Shown: positions 1 through 7,462 of the stretch, one piece after another | How positions within the stretch are numbered: the first letter of the stretch is position 1 | Layout of the letters: each line of letters begins with the position of its first letter | Notes under the pieces: generated by a model | What the model was told of the DNA's origin: nothing | Seen by the model: only the letters and a program-made list of their open reading frames with translations | Databases searched by the model: none | Assembly (NCBI GenBank): GCA_016220095.1 | Contig: JACRIJ010000057.1 | Location: 1-41,460 of the forward strand | DNA from: Planctomycetota bacterium | Lineage (GTDB): Bacteria; Planctomycetota; MHYJ01; JACQXL01; JACRIJ01 | Direction: 5' to 3' | Length of the DNA: 41,460 bases | Program-made: the position numbers and the translations under genes

Positions 1-389
1 CCTTAACATAACGCCATGAATGGCGTAAGTATTAGGCTTTTGGCATACAACCCCAGCCATAAATGGCTGGGCTACTATACGCTTTTATTTTTTCTATTAT
101 AACTACTATGTTAAAATGCCACCTCTACTGAGGCCTTACAATCAATTCTCAGCGATACTTTGAGCCGTGATAGCCTGCGAGTCGCAACGATACTGCGGTT
201 ACTGCGTCATAAAACAACACTCGGTGTCAGAAATACAGTCCTGTCACTCGTACGTTCATCGTTCGTTCCTATATACGCGCTACTCAGTACTCGCTACTGC
301 GTTTCGCTACTACGTTTTTCATTGACTTTTCCCGATTCTCCGTGTAAATTAGCGCTTTCTCAAGTAGTATTTAAAAGGATATTTTTTAT
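1..389. repeat. Repeat-filled spacer upstream of top6B
   Basis: No gene is seen here. Two perfect hairpins lie near the left edge: 11-26 (ACGCCA, loop TGAA, TGGCGT) and 52-71 (CCCAGCCA, loop TAAA, TGGCTGGG). They resemble the paired hairpins at the right end of the window. A copy of the CCTC-GACT-GAGG palindrome family is at 119-139. From about 140 to 320 the sequence is degenerate, with a roughly seven-base period built on variants of CGCTACT. Open frames through it have repeat-like composition and are not believed. Seen directly; the family relationships are inferred by eye. Confidence 0.6.
322..350 (+). promoter_or_regulatory. Possible sigma-70 promoter for top6B
   Basis: TTGACT at 322-327 is followed after 17 bases by TAAATT at 345-350. 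The -35 box matches the motif seen at the stronger promoters in this window, but the -10 box is weak. It lies 40 bases before the top6B start, which has an AAGGA ribosome-binding site at 375-379. Confidence 0.35.
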
Positions 390-2051
390 ATGCCCAGGAA
401 AAACGCGAAAAAAGCAAAACAAGAAGAACCCGAGCTTCCTCTGGAAACTAAGGAAAATAAGATTGAAACGACGGATGACGGTATCGATGAATCCTCCGCC
501 GTAGCGCATCGGCTCGCGTCCAAACAGCGCGAAATTTCCATTTCGGAATTTTTCGCTAAGAACCGCCACCTGCTGGGTTTTGACAATCCCAAGAAAGCCC
601 TTCTGACGACCATTAAGGAAGCCGTTGACAATTCGCTTGACGCCTGCGAAGAAACAAACATATTGCCGGACCTGGGCGTTTCCATAATCCCGTTCAGCGA
701 GGACAGGTTTAAGGTTATCGTGGAAGACAACGGCCCGGGCATTGTCAAGGCGCAGATCCCGAAAATATTCGGCAAACTGCTGTACGGTTCTAAATTCCAT
801 ACATTAAAAATGAGCCGCGGTCAGCAGGGCATAGGCATCAGCGCCGCGGGCATGTACGGGCAGATTACTACCGGCAAACCAATGCAGATTACGTCCCGCA
901 TATCGCCGAAAAAACAAGCGCATTATTATCGCATAAAAATTGATACCACCAAAAATATGCCGGTAATCGTGGAAGAAGCGGACATAGACTGGGACAAGCC
1001 CCGCGGGACAAGGATAGAAATTGAATTGGAAGCCAAATATTTCAAAGGCGCGCGCTCGGTGGACGACTATCTCCGCCAGACCGCCATTGCCAATCCCCAC
1101 GTGACTATTACGTATAAAACCCCTGAAAATCAGGAGATTGTTTATAAGCGTTCCACCGATCAGATGCCTGAACAACCCAAAGAAATCAAGCCCCATCCGT
1201 ACGGCGTGGAACTCGGCACGCTTGACAAAATGATAAAAACCAGCGAAGTCAGAAAATTGAAGTCATTCCTCTGCAGTGAGTTTTCCCGCGTGAGTTCCAA
1301 GGTTGCCGCGGAGATATGCCAGAAGGCGGAGGTGTCCGAAACCATGCCTCTCGGAAAGATAACCGACACTGATATAGAAAGAGTTTTCAAGTCGCTTTCT
1401 GCGGTTAAAATAATGGCCCCGCCGACGAATTGCATTGCGCCTATCGGGGAAGAGCTTATTCTTGCGGGATTGAAATCCGTCATTGAAGCGGACTTTTATA
1501 CGTCCAAAACGCGCACCCCGTGCGTGTACAGAGGCAACCCGTTCCTCGTGGAAGTCGGCCTTGCCTACGGCGGCAAACAACCGGCGGATCAACTTATGAC
1601 ACTCTTCCGCTACGCCAACAGGGTTCCTTTGATGTACCAGCAATCCGCCTGCGCAGTAACGCGTTCCATTGTAAATACCGCCTGGCATAACTACGGGTTG
1701 CAGCAATCCAAAAGCTCCCTGCCTATGGGGCCTGTGGCGCTTTTCGTGCACATAGCCTCGGTCTGGGTGCCGTTTACTTCGGAAAGCAAGGAAGCCATCG
1801 CGCATTATCCGGAAATCATAAAGGAAATAAAGCTTGCCGTGCAGGATTGCGGCAGGCAACTCGGCTCATATCTCAGCCATAAAAGACGGCTCCTGGATTC
1901 GCAGAAAAAATTGGATTACCTGGAATCATACGTGCCGCACATCGGGATAGCACTCAGGGAGATCCTGAGTTTGACTGAAAAAGAAGAAACTAAAATAGTC
2001 GTTACGCTTAAAGATACGCTTAAGAAATCGCGCATGCCGGGCGTGGAGTAA
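390..2051 (+). CDS. top6B: DNA topoisomerase VI subunit B
   Basis: ATPase subunit of the type IIB topoisomerase, which with Top6A passes one DNA duplex through another. It is 553 residues, the usual size for a short-form B subunit. A charged N-terminal tail (about 1-45) precedes a GHKL/Bergerat ATPase fold: N-box around IKEAVDNSLDAC (75-86, with E77 and N81), DNGPGI at 113-118, and the glycine-rich lid GQQGIGISAAG at 144-154. An H2TH-like helical segment follows (about 285-360), then the transducer domain to the C terminus. The ATG at 390 has an AAGGA site ten bases upstream. Topo VI is mainly archaeal and plant, and is known from scattered bacteria. No Top6A is present in this window, although A and B are often adjacent, so the partner must lie elsewhere or just outside. 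Confidence 0.93.
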   Translation: MPRKNAKKAKQEEPELPLETKENKIETTDDGIDESSAVAHRLASKQREISISEFFAKNRHLLGFDNPKKALLTTIKEAVDNSLDACEETNILPDLGVSIIPFSEDRFKVIVEDNGPGIVKAQIPKIFGKLLYGSKFHTLKMSRGQQGIGISAAGMYGQITTGKPMQITSRISPKKQAHYYRIKIDTTKNMPVIVEEADIDWDKPRGTRIEIELEAKYFKGARSVDDYLRQTAIANPHVTITYKTPENQEIVYKRSTDQMPEQPKEIKPHPYGVELGTLDKMIKTSEVRKLKSFLCSEFSRVSSKVAAEICQKAEVSETMPLGKITDTDIERVFKSLSAVKIMAPPTNCIAPIGEELILAGLKSVIEADFYTSKTRTPCVYRGNPFLVEVGLAYGGKQPADQLMTLFRYANRVPLMYQQSACAVTRSIVNTAWHNYGLQQSKSSLPMGPVALFVHIASVWVPFTSESKEAIAHYPEIIKEIKLAVQDCGRQLGSYLSHKRRLLDSQKKLDYLESYVPHIGIALREILSLTEKEETKIVVTLKDTLKKSRMPGVE

Positions 2052-2405
2052 CGGAGTCTGGAGTCTTCCGTAAGGCCTCAGTCGAGGTTACGCTTAACAG
2101 CCGGAGCGGCTTCCTCCTTCGCTATGGCTTCGGAGGACAAGCCGCGCAGGCAGGCTTTGGCACGCAGATGCGCGAAGGCGGGCTCTTAATAGAGGGGAAA
2201 TTCGTATATGTCCCCTCTAAAAAGAGGGGAACCAGGGGTGTGTCGTCCGTGTTCAGCGTTATCGAAAAACCAGCAAAAACCCACCTCGACTGAGGCGGTA
2301 CGAGTCCTCCTTCATATTTTCTTGATTTAATTAAAAAAAATATTAAAGTAGGCAAAACAGCATTCACTGAAGCGTTGAAATAATAAAAAATAGAAAGGCG
2401 GCAAC
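2052..2405. repeat. Intergenic dispersed repeats
   Basis: No gene is seen. Three repeat copies lie in tandem: a CCTC-AGTC-GAGG palindrome at 2070-2090 (reverse orientation), a CCCCTCT...AGAGGGG hairpin with a GGGGTGTGT tail at 2211-2243, and a roughly 60-base unit at 2245-2304. The last unit recurs at 32364-32423 upstream of rpmF and ends in the same palindrome at 2281-2302. An AT-rich stretch (2310-2390) follows, with no convincing promoter spacing. Confidence 0.6.
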
Positions 2406-3770
2406 ATGAGTTCGTATTCTGAAACGGTTTTCGGCCATACCCGCAAAAAATGGCTGGCAATAGTTGAGATAACGGCAATATTCCTTTATATTACAATAAC
2501 GATGGGTTATTGCCTGGCGGAATACCCGGAACACCTCGTGCGTTTCACGAGGTGGGTTCCCGTGGTCGCGCAAAAACTCCACGATCCCGTGATGCAGGTA
2601 TTCATCATGCATGATTTCCATTCCGATGTCATCGTAACCGAGGAGACCTTTAATAAGGGCGGCAAAAAACAAATGTGCCCGAAATGCAACTGGACTCTGG
2701 TTGAATCAGAAGAAGCCGGCCAGGTCGTTTACAGATGCCCCAAAAACACTACGCGCCTTTTCGGCAAGGATGTTATGATTCTGGCCAAGGCGGATAATCC
2801 CGCCTATGCCGAAATTTTTCGGACTAATCCGGCGTATAAGTCGCTTAATTATGAAGTGTGGGTGCCGAAAAATACGCCCGATAGCCTGCTTGTTTATGAT
2901 AAAGGCCTCAGGCAGTGGTCGTTGAACGGCGCGAATATTGAATACGATTCCGCAATGAAAATGTGGAAACTCCCCGGAGGCGGAACGCTTCCGGCAGTGG
3001 ATATAAACGGATTTAAATACGACCTGCGGACGATGAAATGGTCTTATAACAACAGGCCTGTCGTGTACGATTCCGGAAAAGGCGCGTGGCTTATTGATAC
3101 GGAATGGACCGAGGTCGCGCGCGGTACGGAATACCAGCCTGAACCTATGCCTCTTGAAAACAGGTTTTGCGGCTTTCTGCAGGAAGAACCCAAAATACTT
3201 TTCGCCGATGATAAAGGCCGCGGCAAAGATAATTCGCATCCGGACCGCAGTTTCGTCGTCAAACGCAGTGACAACAATGAAGTTATCGCGTTGACTTCCG
3301 ACGATGCTTCCATGGAATCCCTGCAGGAAAACAATCCCGGCTGGGTATGGTCCGTGGTCGCGAACATGATAGTCGCGACAGGCGTATTTTTCGGGTTGTG
3401 GTTGGCTATGGGGATAGTGTCTTACCTCCTCAGAAAACTTTTAGACCCGCGTACCAATCTGCTGGACGTCCTCGTTTACGGTGGATACGCCATGACACTG
3501 CTCGTCCCGATATGGATGCTCCGCTACGGCGCCCATATAAGAATGCACTCCGTAGAATTTTTCAGTTTCTGGCACGGCAGTTACGCCATGCCTGTAAGAC
3601 TGGGCGAAACCGGGTACCGTATAGCCATCGGAAACCTGCTTTTGATACCTTTGTTTTTCTGCCTTGTTTACGTGATGCGCAGTAAGGCAGGGGAGAAAAA
3701 ACTCGGATTCCTGCCCGCGGCAGTTTTAGCGGTTCCTTATTTTATGATGGCTTGTTATTTCTGCATATAA
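2406..3770 (+). CDS. Membrane protein with zinc-ribbon-like and YD...W repeat region
   Basis: I do not recognise this 454-residue protein. One membrane helix sits near residues 16-37. A soluble region follows, with CPKC at 91-94 and a third Cys at 111 (YRCP), resembling a zinc ribbon but with only three obvious ligands. Four short repeats then occur, YD-x5-W: YDKGLRQW (164), YDSAMKMW (180), YDLRTMKW (205) and YDSGKGAW (221). The last third holds about four hydrophobic helices (roughly 335-454). The topology therefore suggests a large domain outside the cytoplasm anchored at both ends, which is inference. A GAAAGG site at 2393-2398 fits the ATG at 2406. It is followed by a NapH-type polyferredoxin and a 28-residue membrane peptide, so it may be the partner of an electron-transfer step. 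Function unknown. Confidence 0.8.
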   Translation: MSSYSETVFGHTRKKWLAIVEITAIFLYITITMGYCLAEYPEHLVRFTRWVPVVAQKLHDPVMQVFIMHDFHSDVIVTEETFNKGGKKQMCPKCNWTLVESEEAGQVVYRCPKNTTRLFGKDVMILAKADNPAYAEIFRTNPAYKSLNYEVWVPKNTPDSLLVYDKGLRQWSLNGANIEYDSAMKMWKLPGGGTLPAVDINGFKYDLRTMKWSYNNRPVVYDSGKGAWLIDTEWTEVARGTEYQPEPMPLENRFCGFLQEEPKILFADDKGRGKDNSHPDRSFVVKRSDNNEVIALTSDDASMESLQENNPGWVWSVVANMIVATGVFFGLWLAMGIVSYLLRKLLDPRTNLLDVLVYGGYAMTLLVPIWMLRYGAHIRMHSVEFFSFWHGSYAMPVRLGETGYRIAIGNLLLIPLFFCLVYVMRSKAGEKKLGFLPAAVLAVPYFMMACYFCI

Positions 3771-3848
3771 CGACGATATTTGCCGCGAAGACACGAAGTA
3801 GCGGGTATCGACGGACGAAGTGACGGACACTTATTTTAATTCCGCTTG

Positions 3849-3888
3849 CAAAATACTCGTATTGATGGGGGCGGGGGTGGGTGTTAAT
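3849..3888 (+). repeat. GGGGTG-tailed dispersed repeat within 3771-3994
   Basis: The tract reads AATACTCGTATT, then a G-rich run and GGGGTGGGTG. The same core appears in reverse at 15041-15073, and the tail appears at 2211, 10889 and 16848. The flanks hold degenerate GCGAAGACACGAAG-type repeats at 3781-3800 and, in reverse, at 3938-3955. No gene is seen in 3771-3994. Confidence 0.6.
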
Positions 3889-3994
3889 TTGCTGAATACG
3901 CCGCCACCAATTAGCCGTTAGTCGTTCTTCGTGACATCGCGTCTTCGTGGCTAAAGATATGAGCTTTTCGAAGTTTGAATGAAAGGATATAATA

Positions 3995-4786
3995 ATGGAA
4001 AATACAGCAGTGACAACTGAAAACGACGTAAATATCGGCAAGGATGCCGAGGACTTTCGCGGCAGGTCGTTAAGCCGCGCGCCGATGAGAAAATGGCGGT
4101 TCTCTGCCTTGCGACAGGCCCTCCAGCCGTTGTTCCTGATACTGCTTATATCGTTATGGGCGGCCGGACCACGCAGTTACGTTATAGGTTCCGTAATATG
4201 GTTCATGGCGCTCGTTTACCTGCCACTGCTCGGCGGCAGATGGATATGCGGATGGGCGTGCCCCTATTCCATTTCGCACGACCAGGTTTTTTCACGCCTG
4301 AAATACAAGCGGCTGGACAGCAAATGGCTCCGCCTTCCCTGGATGTGGATAACCCTCATTATAATATGGCTTGCCGAGGGGCTGGCGAAATTGGATTACG
4401 TGCCTGAATATCCGATAGGGTATTTCACGTTTGCCTTAGTATTCGGAATAATGTTCATGCCGAGGATATGGTGCAGGTATTGGTGCCCGCTCGGCGCGTT
4501 CCCGCAATACATATCGCGTTTCCGCTTTTTCGGCATACGCCGCGACCCGTCCAAATGCAATGATTGCAAACAATGTTCCAGGGCGTGCCTGATGTACATG
4601 CCGGTGCACAAGATGGAAGACGTGCATGAGAGCTGTCTGGCTTGCTTTGAATGCGTGGACGCCTGCCCGAAAGGCGCGATAAAGATGACCCACAGGTTCG
4701 GCAGGAAGGCCGAGGCAGTTCCTTTGGAGACTGCGGACACGGAAAAAGTCGGCGAACTTCAATCGTCTAACGCAGGAGGGAAATGA
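3995..4786 (+). CDS. NapH/MauN-type membrane polyferredoxin
   Basis: Integral membrane iron-sulfur protein of 263 residues, of the family that includes NapH, MauN, NosR C-terminal domains and CcoG. It probably relays electrons between the quinone pool and a partner. About four membrane helices (about 43-58, 62-80, 115-131, 141-158) carry two family CxxxCP motifs: CGWACP at 85-90 and CRYWCP at 160-165. Two [4Fe-4S] motifs follow: C188/C191/C194/C198 and C214/C217/C220/C224. The first ends in CLMYMP rather than the usual CP. A GAAAGGA site precedes the ATG. It lies between the YD...W-repeat membrane protein and a tiny membrane ORF whose ribosome-binding site overlaps this gene's 3' end. No nap or nos catalytic gene is nearby, so the physiological partner is unknown. 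Confidence 0.85.
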   Translation: MENTAVTTENDVNIGKDAEDFRGRSLSRAPMRKWRFSALRQALQPLFLILLISLWAAGPRSYVIGSVIWFMALVYLPLLGGRWICGWACPYSISHDQVFSRLKYKRLDSKWLRLPWMWITLIIIWLAEGLAKLDYVPEYPIGYFTFALVFGIMFMPRIWCRYWCPLGAFPQYISRFRFFGIRRDPSKCNDCKQCSRACLMYMPVHKMEDVHESCLACFECVDACPKGAIKMTHRFGRKAEAVPLETADTEKVGELQSSNAGGK

Positions 4787-4787
4787 C

Positions 4788-4874
4788 ATGACAATGCTGA
4801 TTTTTAAATTAATGGTTTTAACGGCGATAATAATTATGGCGGTTTATAATCTTGCCGACAGGAAAAAAGTTTGA
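4788..4874 (+). CDS. Predicted 28-residue single-helix membrane protein
   Basis: A short ORF starts one base after the stop of the polyferredoxin gene. A perfect AGGAGGG ribosome-binding site (4774-4780) lies seven bases before its ATG; it is the strongest such site in the neighbourhood. The product starts MTMLIFKLMVL, continues as one hydrophobic helix (about residues 3-20) and ends in a basic DRKKV tail, suggesting an N-out, C-in orientation. Tiny membrane subunits are common in redox complexes (CcoQ-like or CydX-like), and that is my inference for its role. It has no recognised homologue. Translational coupling to the polyferredoxin is likely. Confidence 0.6.
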   Translation: MTMLIFKLMVLTAIIIMAVYNLADRKKV

Positions 4875-5254
4875 ATTCTGCAGGGGTGAACCTGTGTGTT
4901 CAATGTTGCTCAATGCTCAACTTGCCGAAATGCGCCGTACGCCGGGTTTTGGTCATTTGAGTTTGGAGTTTAGATATTGTTTAGAGTTTCGGATTTAGGG
5001 ATTAGAGTTTTATCGTCCGTCAGGATGTTTGAGCGGAGCGAAGGGCAAAGAACGTAAGGAACGCAAAGAGCCGGACGCGCACCGCGTATTACGAACCACG
5101 AATTTACACGAATTACCGCGAATTACGAACTATTGCTTCCTGATTACTATTTAGTGTTCATTAGTGGCAAATTTAGTTTCATCGGTTCGTCCTTCATTTT
5201 TCACGTCTTCATATCGTCTCGGCAAAAACGTTTAGTTTGGCAAACACAAAAATC
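4875..5254. other. Spacer without genes before the S10 promoter
   Basis: I see no gene here. The sequence is degenerate and repeat-like: GAGTTT/GGAGTTTAG variants at 4960-5010, CGAACCACGAATT/ACACGAATTACCGCGAATTACG variants at 5090-5130, and mixed AT-rich sequence to the promoter at 5255. No convincing terminator follows the 28-residue ORF. Confidence 0.5.
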
Positions 5255-5282
5255 TTGACTTTTTCCTTTTTATTTCTATAAT
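5255..5282 (+). promoter_or_regulatory. Sigma-70 promoter of the S10 operon
   Basis: TTGACT at 5255-5260 and a perfect TATAAT at 5277-5282 are separated by 16 bases within an AT-rich spacer. Transcription would start near 5289, giving a leader of about 98 bases before rpsJ. This is one of the two best promoters in the window, as expected for ribosomal-protein genes. Confidence 0.8.
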
Positions 5283-5294
5283 AGTTACTCTTTT

Positions 5295-5340
5295 GCGCAA
5301 ATCGCGGTATTATCTATTACGGCCGCGAAGATTTAAGCGC
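5295..5340 (+). promoter_or_regulatory. Stem-loop in the S10 operon leader
   Basis: A two-part hairpin lies in the untranslated leader. The outer stem is GCGCAAA (5295-5301) with TTT-aa-GCGC (5332-5340), with a two-base bulge. The inner stem is CGCGG (5303-5307) with CCGCG (5323-5327) around a 15-base loop. S10 leaders in other bacteria are often sites of autogenous control by a ribosomal protein such as L4, and that is a plausible role here. No known leader family was recognised. Confidence 0.45.
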
Positions 5341-5386
5341 GCGAAAAAAGTTTCGTTTTACTCTTTATTTTGGACTTGTTTTGACA

Positions 5387-5689
5387 ATGCAAAGAATAAG
5401 AATACGCATTGAGGCCTATGACCATGAGGTTTTAGACCAGTCGGTAATGAAGATTGTCAATACCGCCAAAAAGACCGGCGCCAAGGTGCATGGACCCATT
5501 CCCCTGCCTACCAAAATTGAGCGCTACACGGTACTCCGTTCTCCGCACGCGGATAAAAAATCCCGCGAGCAGTTTGAAATACGCACCCATAAACGGATTA
5601 TTGACATCTCAGAACCCACTGCCAAGACCATTGATTCCCTGAAGGCCCTGGATATGCCGGCCGGAGTGGAAATCAAGATAAAAGCGTAG
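5387..5689 (+). CDS. rpsJ: Ribosomal protein S10
   Basis: Small-subunit protein of the head domain, also a transcription antitermination partner (NusE) with NusB. The family pattern is clear: the N-terminal [14 protein letters not shown], a central [19 protein letters not shown] loop and a C-terminal strand ending in VEIKIKA. From the ATG at 5387 it is 100 residues, the normal size. A TTG two codons upstream (5381) is possible but gives an atypical MTM start. Neither has a strong ribosome-binding site. It is the first gene of the operon; tuf, fusA and rpsL are not upstream. It is followed by a 108-base structured gap. Confidence 0.97.
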   Translation: MQRIRIRIEAYDHEVLDQSVMKIVNTAKKTGAKVHGPIPLPTKIERYTVLRSPHADKKSREQFEIRTHKRIIDISEPTAKTIDSLKALDMPAGVEIKIKA

Positions 5690-5705
5690 GTTTGCTCTAT
5701 CTGCC

Positions 5706-5751
5706 GGAAATACCTGTCCGCGCCGCTTAAGCCGGCGCCGGTGGTGTTTCC
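5706..5751 (+). promoter_or_regulatory. Long stem-loop between rpsJ and rplC
   Basis: A nine-base-pair stem with one G-U pair joins GGAAATACC (5706-5714) and GGTGTTTCC (5743-5751). Inside it CCG (5718-5720) and CGCCG (5721-5725) pair with CGGCG (5733-5737) and CGG (5739-5741), with C5738 bulged and the loop at 5726-5732. It is not followed by a T run, so a simple terminator is unlikely. It sits in the only long gap of the ribosomal cluster, 46 bases before the rplC start, and could be an autogenous control site or a processing signal. Confidence 0.5.
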
Positions 5752-5797
5752 TTGTGATGAAATTTTCTCATTTACATTAATATAAGAGATTATATAT

Positions 5798-6499
5798 ATG
5801 TTACAAAGCATGCTCGGAAGAAAAATAGGAATGACATCCGTTTATAACAATGACGGCGACAGGGTGCAGGTGACTGTTCTTGAAGCAGGCCCGTGTTTTG
5901 TCACGCAGGTCAAGACGGTAAAGACCGACGGAGTCAACGCGGTTCAGCTCGGATTCGGCAAGGCAAGGGTTAAAAATACCATCAAACCGGTTCAGGGCAT
6001 TTTCAAAAAAGCCAAAGTTGATCCTCTAAGCATTATCAGGCAGTTCAGGATCGCTGAAGAACCCAAATTCAATCTCGGCGACGTTGTCAAGGTTGATATC
6101 TTTGAAGGCACAAATAAAGTTGACATCATCGGTACGACAAAAGGCAAGGGTTTTCAGGGCGTTGTGAAAAGGTATCGCAAGGCAAGCGGGCCCAAATCCC
6201 ACGGTTCCATGAACGTCAGGACTACCGGCTCAGTCGGCGCGTCCGCGTTTCCTTCAAGGGTGCGCCCCAATATGCATATGCCGGGCCACATGGGCAATGA
6301 AAGATACACTTCAAAAAATCTTGAAATAGTTAAAATAGACGCGCAAAATAATCTGCTTCTCGTTAAAGGCTCGGTGCCCGGATACGAGGGCAATTTCGTG
6401 GTAATAACAAAGAGCGATAACCAGAAGTTCAAAGGCCGCGGGCCGGCACCCGTTGATAAAGACAAGAAACAGCCTACGGCAAAGCCGAAACGGAAATAA
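5798..6499 (+). CDS. rplC: Ribosomal protein L3
   Basis: Large-subunit assembly protein whose central loop reaches the peptidyl-transferase centre. At 233 residues it is slightly longer than typical, with a Lys/Pro-rich C-terminal tail (about 212-233). Diagnostic segments are the N-terminal MLGRKIGMTSVY, TKGKGFQGVVKR around 111-122, and the loop with GSVGASAFPSRV and MPGHMGNERYT. The ATG at 5798 is preceded only by a weak AAGAGA. It starts the tightly packed part of the operon, with rplD 12 bases downstream. Confidence 0.97.
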   Translation: MLQSMLGRKIGMTSVYNNDGDRVQVTVLEAGPCFVTQVKTVKTDGVNAVQLGFGKARVKNTIKPVQGIFKKAKVDPLSIIRQFRIAEEPKFNLGDVVKVDIFEGTNKVDIIGTTKGKGFQGVVKRYRKASGPKSHGSMNVRTTGSVGASAFPSRVRPNMHMPGHMGNERYTSKNLEIVKIDAQNNLLLVKGSVPGYEGNFVVITKSDNQKFKGRGPAPVDKDKKQPTAKPKRK

Positions 6500-6511
6500 A
6501 GGAGTAGTGAA

Positions 6512-7165
6512 ATGATAGAGCTTCCCTTATATGATATGGATGGTAAACAGCTTGAAGCGATTCAGGTTGACGAAGCCGTGTTCGGGACAAAACCGAACAA
6601 GCGGCTCCTGCGCGATATGGTTATTCAGTATGAAGCCAATAAGCGCGTAGGCACCGCACAGACGAAGACCCGCAAAGAAGTCCAGGGCGCGTCACGCAAA
6701 CTGTGGAAACAGAAACACACGGGCCGCGCGAGAATCGGCACTATCCGCTCCCCGATATGGAGGCACGGCGGCACAATCTTCGGCCCGCATCCGAGGGATT
6801 ATTCCACGCGCATGCCCAAGCAGATGCGCCAGTTAGCGCTTGATTCGGCATTGCTGTCAAAGTTCGCGGACAAGGAAACTTTCGTCATAAACGATATTTC
6901 CGTTGACAGGCTGAAAATAAACAACAAGATTAAAACCAAGAATTTCGCTTTGATGCTCAAAAAACTGAATATCACCCGCACATGCCTCGTCGGCATCAAG
7001 GAAATAAACAAAGACATACATCGCGCTGTGAAAAATATCGCAAATGTCCATATTTGCCCGGTGAAAGATTTCAACGCCTATGATGTCCTTAAATATAACA
7101 GATTGCTTCTTACAAAAGATGCCCTGGAATCGTTGATTCAGGCAAGACAACCCAAGGGAGCTTAG
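6512..7165 (+). CDS. rplD: Ribosomal protein L4
   Basis: Large-subunit protein lining the exit tunnel. In other bacteria it is also the autogenous repressor of the S10 operon. It is 217 residues, near normal. The basic tunnel loop is evident: YEANKRVGTAQTKTRKEV, GASRKLWKQKHTGRAR and IFGPHPRDYS. This loop pattern, with GTIRSPIWRHGG, resembles planctomycete L4 proteins as I remember them. A GGAG site precedes the ATG. The stop is three bases from rplW. If autoregulation is conserved, the leader hairpins at 5295 and 5706 are its candidate targets (inference). Confidence 0.96.
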   Translation: MIELPLYDMDGKQLEAIQVDEAVFGTKPNKRLLRDMVIQYEANKRVGTAQTKTRKEVQGASRKLWKQKHTGRARIGTIRSPIWRHGGTIFGPHPRDYSTRMPKQMRQLALDSALLSKFADKETFVINDISVDRLKINNKIKTKNFALMLKKLNITRTCLVGIKEINKDIHRAVKNIANVHICPVKDFNAYDVLKYNRLLLTKDALESLIQARQPKGA

Positions 7166-7168
7166 TTT

Positions 7169-7450
7169 ATGAAAAATGCTTATGATACAATAATCCGGCC
7201 CTATGTGACGGAAAAAAGCATGAAAGATTCCGAAAAGGGCAGTAAATACGTTTTTATCGTCCAGATAGACGCGAATAAAATTGAAATCAAAAATGCCGTG
7301 GAGAAACTTTTCGCTAAAGTAAAAGTAAAAAACGTGCGTACGGTTACAAAGCACGGCAAATTTGCAAGATATAAATTCGGCAGTGGTTACAGGTCTGATT
7401 GGAAAAAGGCCATTGTGACACTGAAAGAAGGCCGTATTAATATGATTTAG
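7169..7450 (+). CDS. rplW: Ribosomal protein L23
   Basis: Large-subunit protein at the exit of the nascent-chain tunnel, docking site for trigger factor and signal recognition particle. It is 93 residues, normal size. Recognised by IIRPYVTEKSMKDSEKG at the N terminus, VEKLFAKVKVKNVRT in the middle and the basic loop ending in WKKAIVTLKEG. The start follows rplD by three bases with GGGAGC as ribosome-binding site, so translation is probably coupled. Confidence 0.95.
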   Translation: MKNAYDTIIRPYVTEKSMKDSEKGSKYVFIVQIDANKIEIKNAVEKLFAKVKVKNVRTVTKHGKFARYKFGSGYRSDWKKAIVTLKEGRINMI

Positions 7451-7462
7451 GAGAAGACCCTT

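Noticed and set aside
160..504. 114-codon frame before and into top6B
   Set aside because: The first part is degenerate repeat and the end overlaps the well-supported top6B start in another frame.
1263..1859. A 198-codon open frame on the minus strand inside top6B
   Set aside because: It lies fully antisense to a strongly conserved gene, with no ribosome-binding site, and its composition mirrors the codon pattern of top6B.
2122..2478. 118-codon minus-strand frame over repeats and the start of the YD...W gene
   Set aside because: It is mostly made of dispersed repeat sequence and antisense to a better-supported gene.
3781..3800. GCGAAGACACGAAG-type units as regulator operators
   Set aside because: The same units occur at many unrelated intergenic places (for example 14866, 21098 and 30661) in varied orientation, so they look like dispersed repeats rather than operators.
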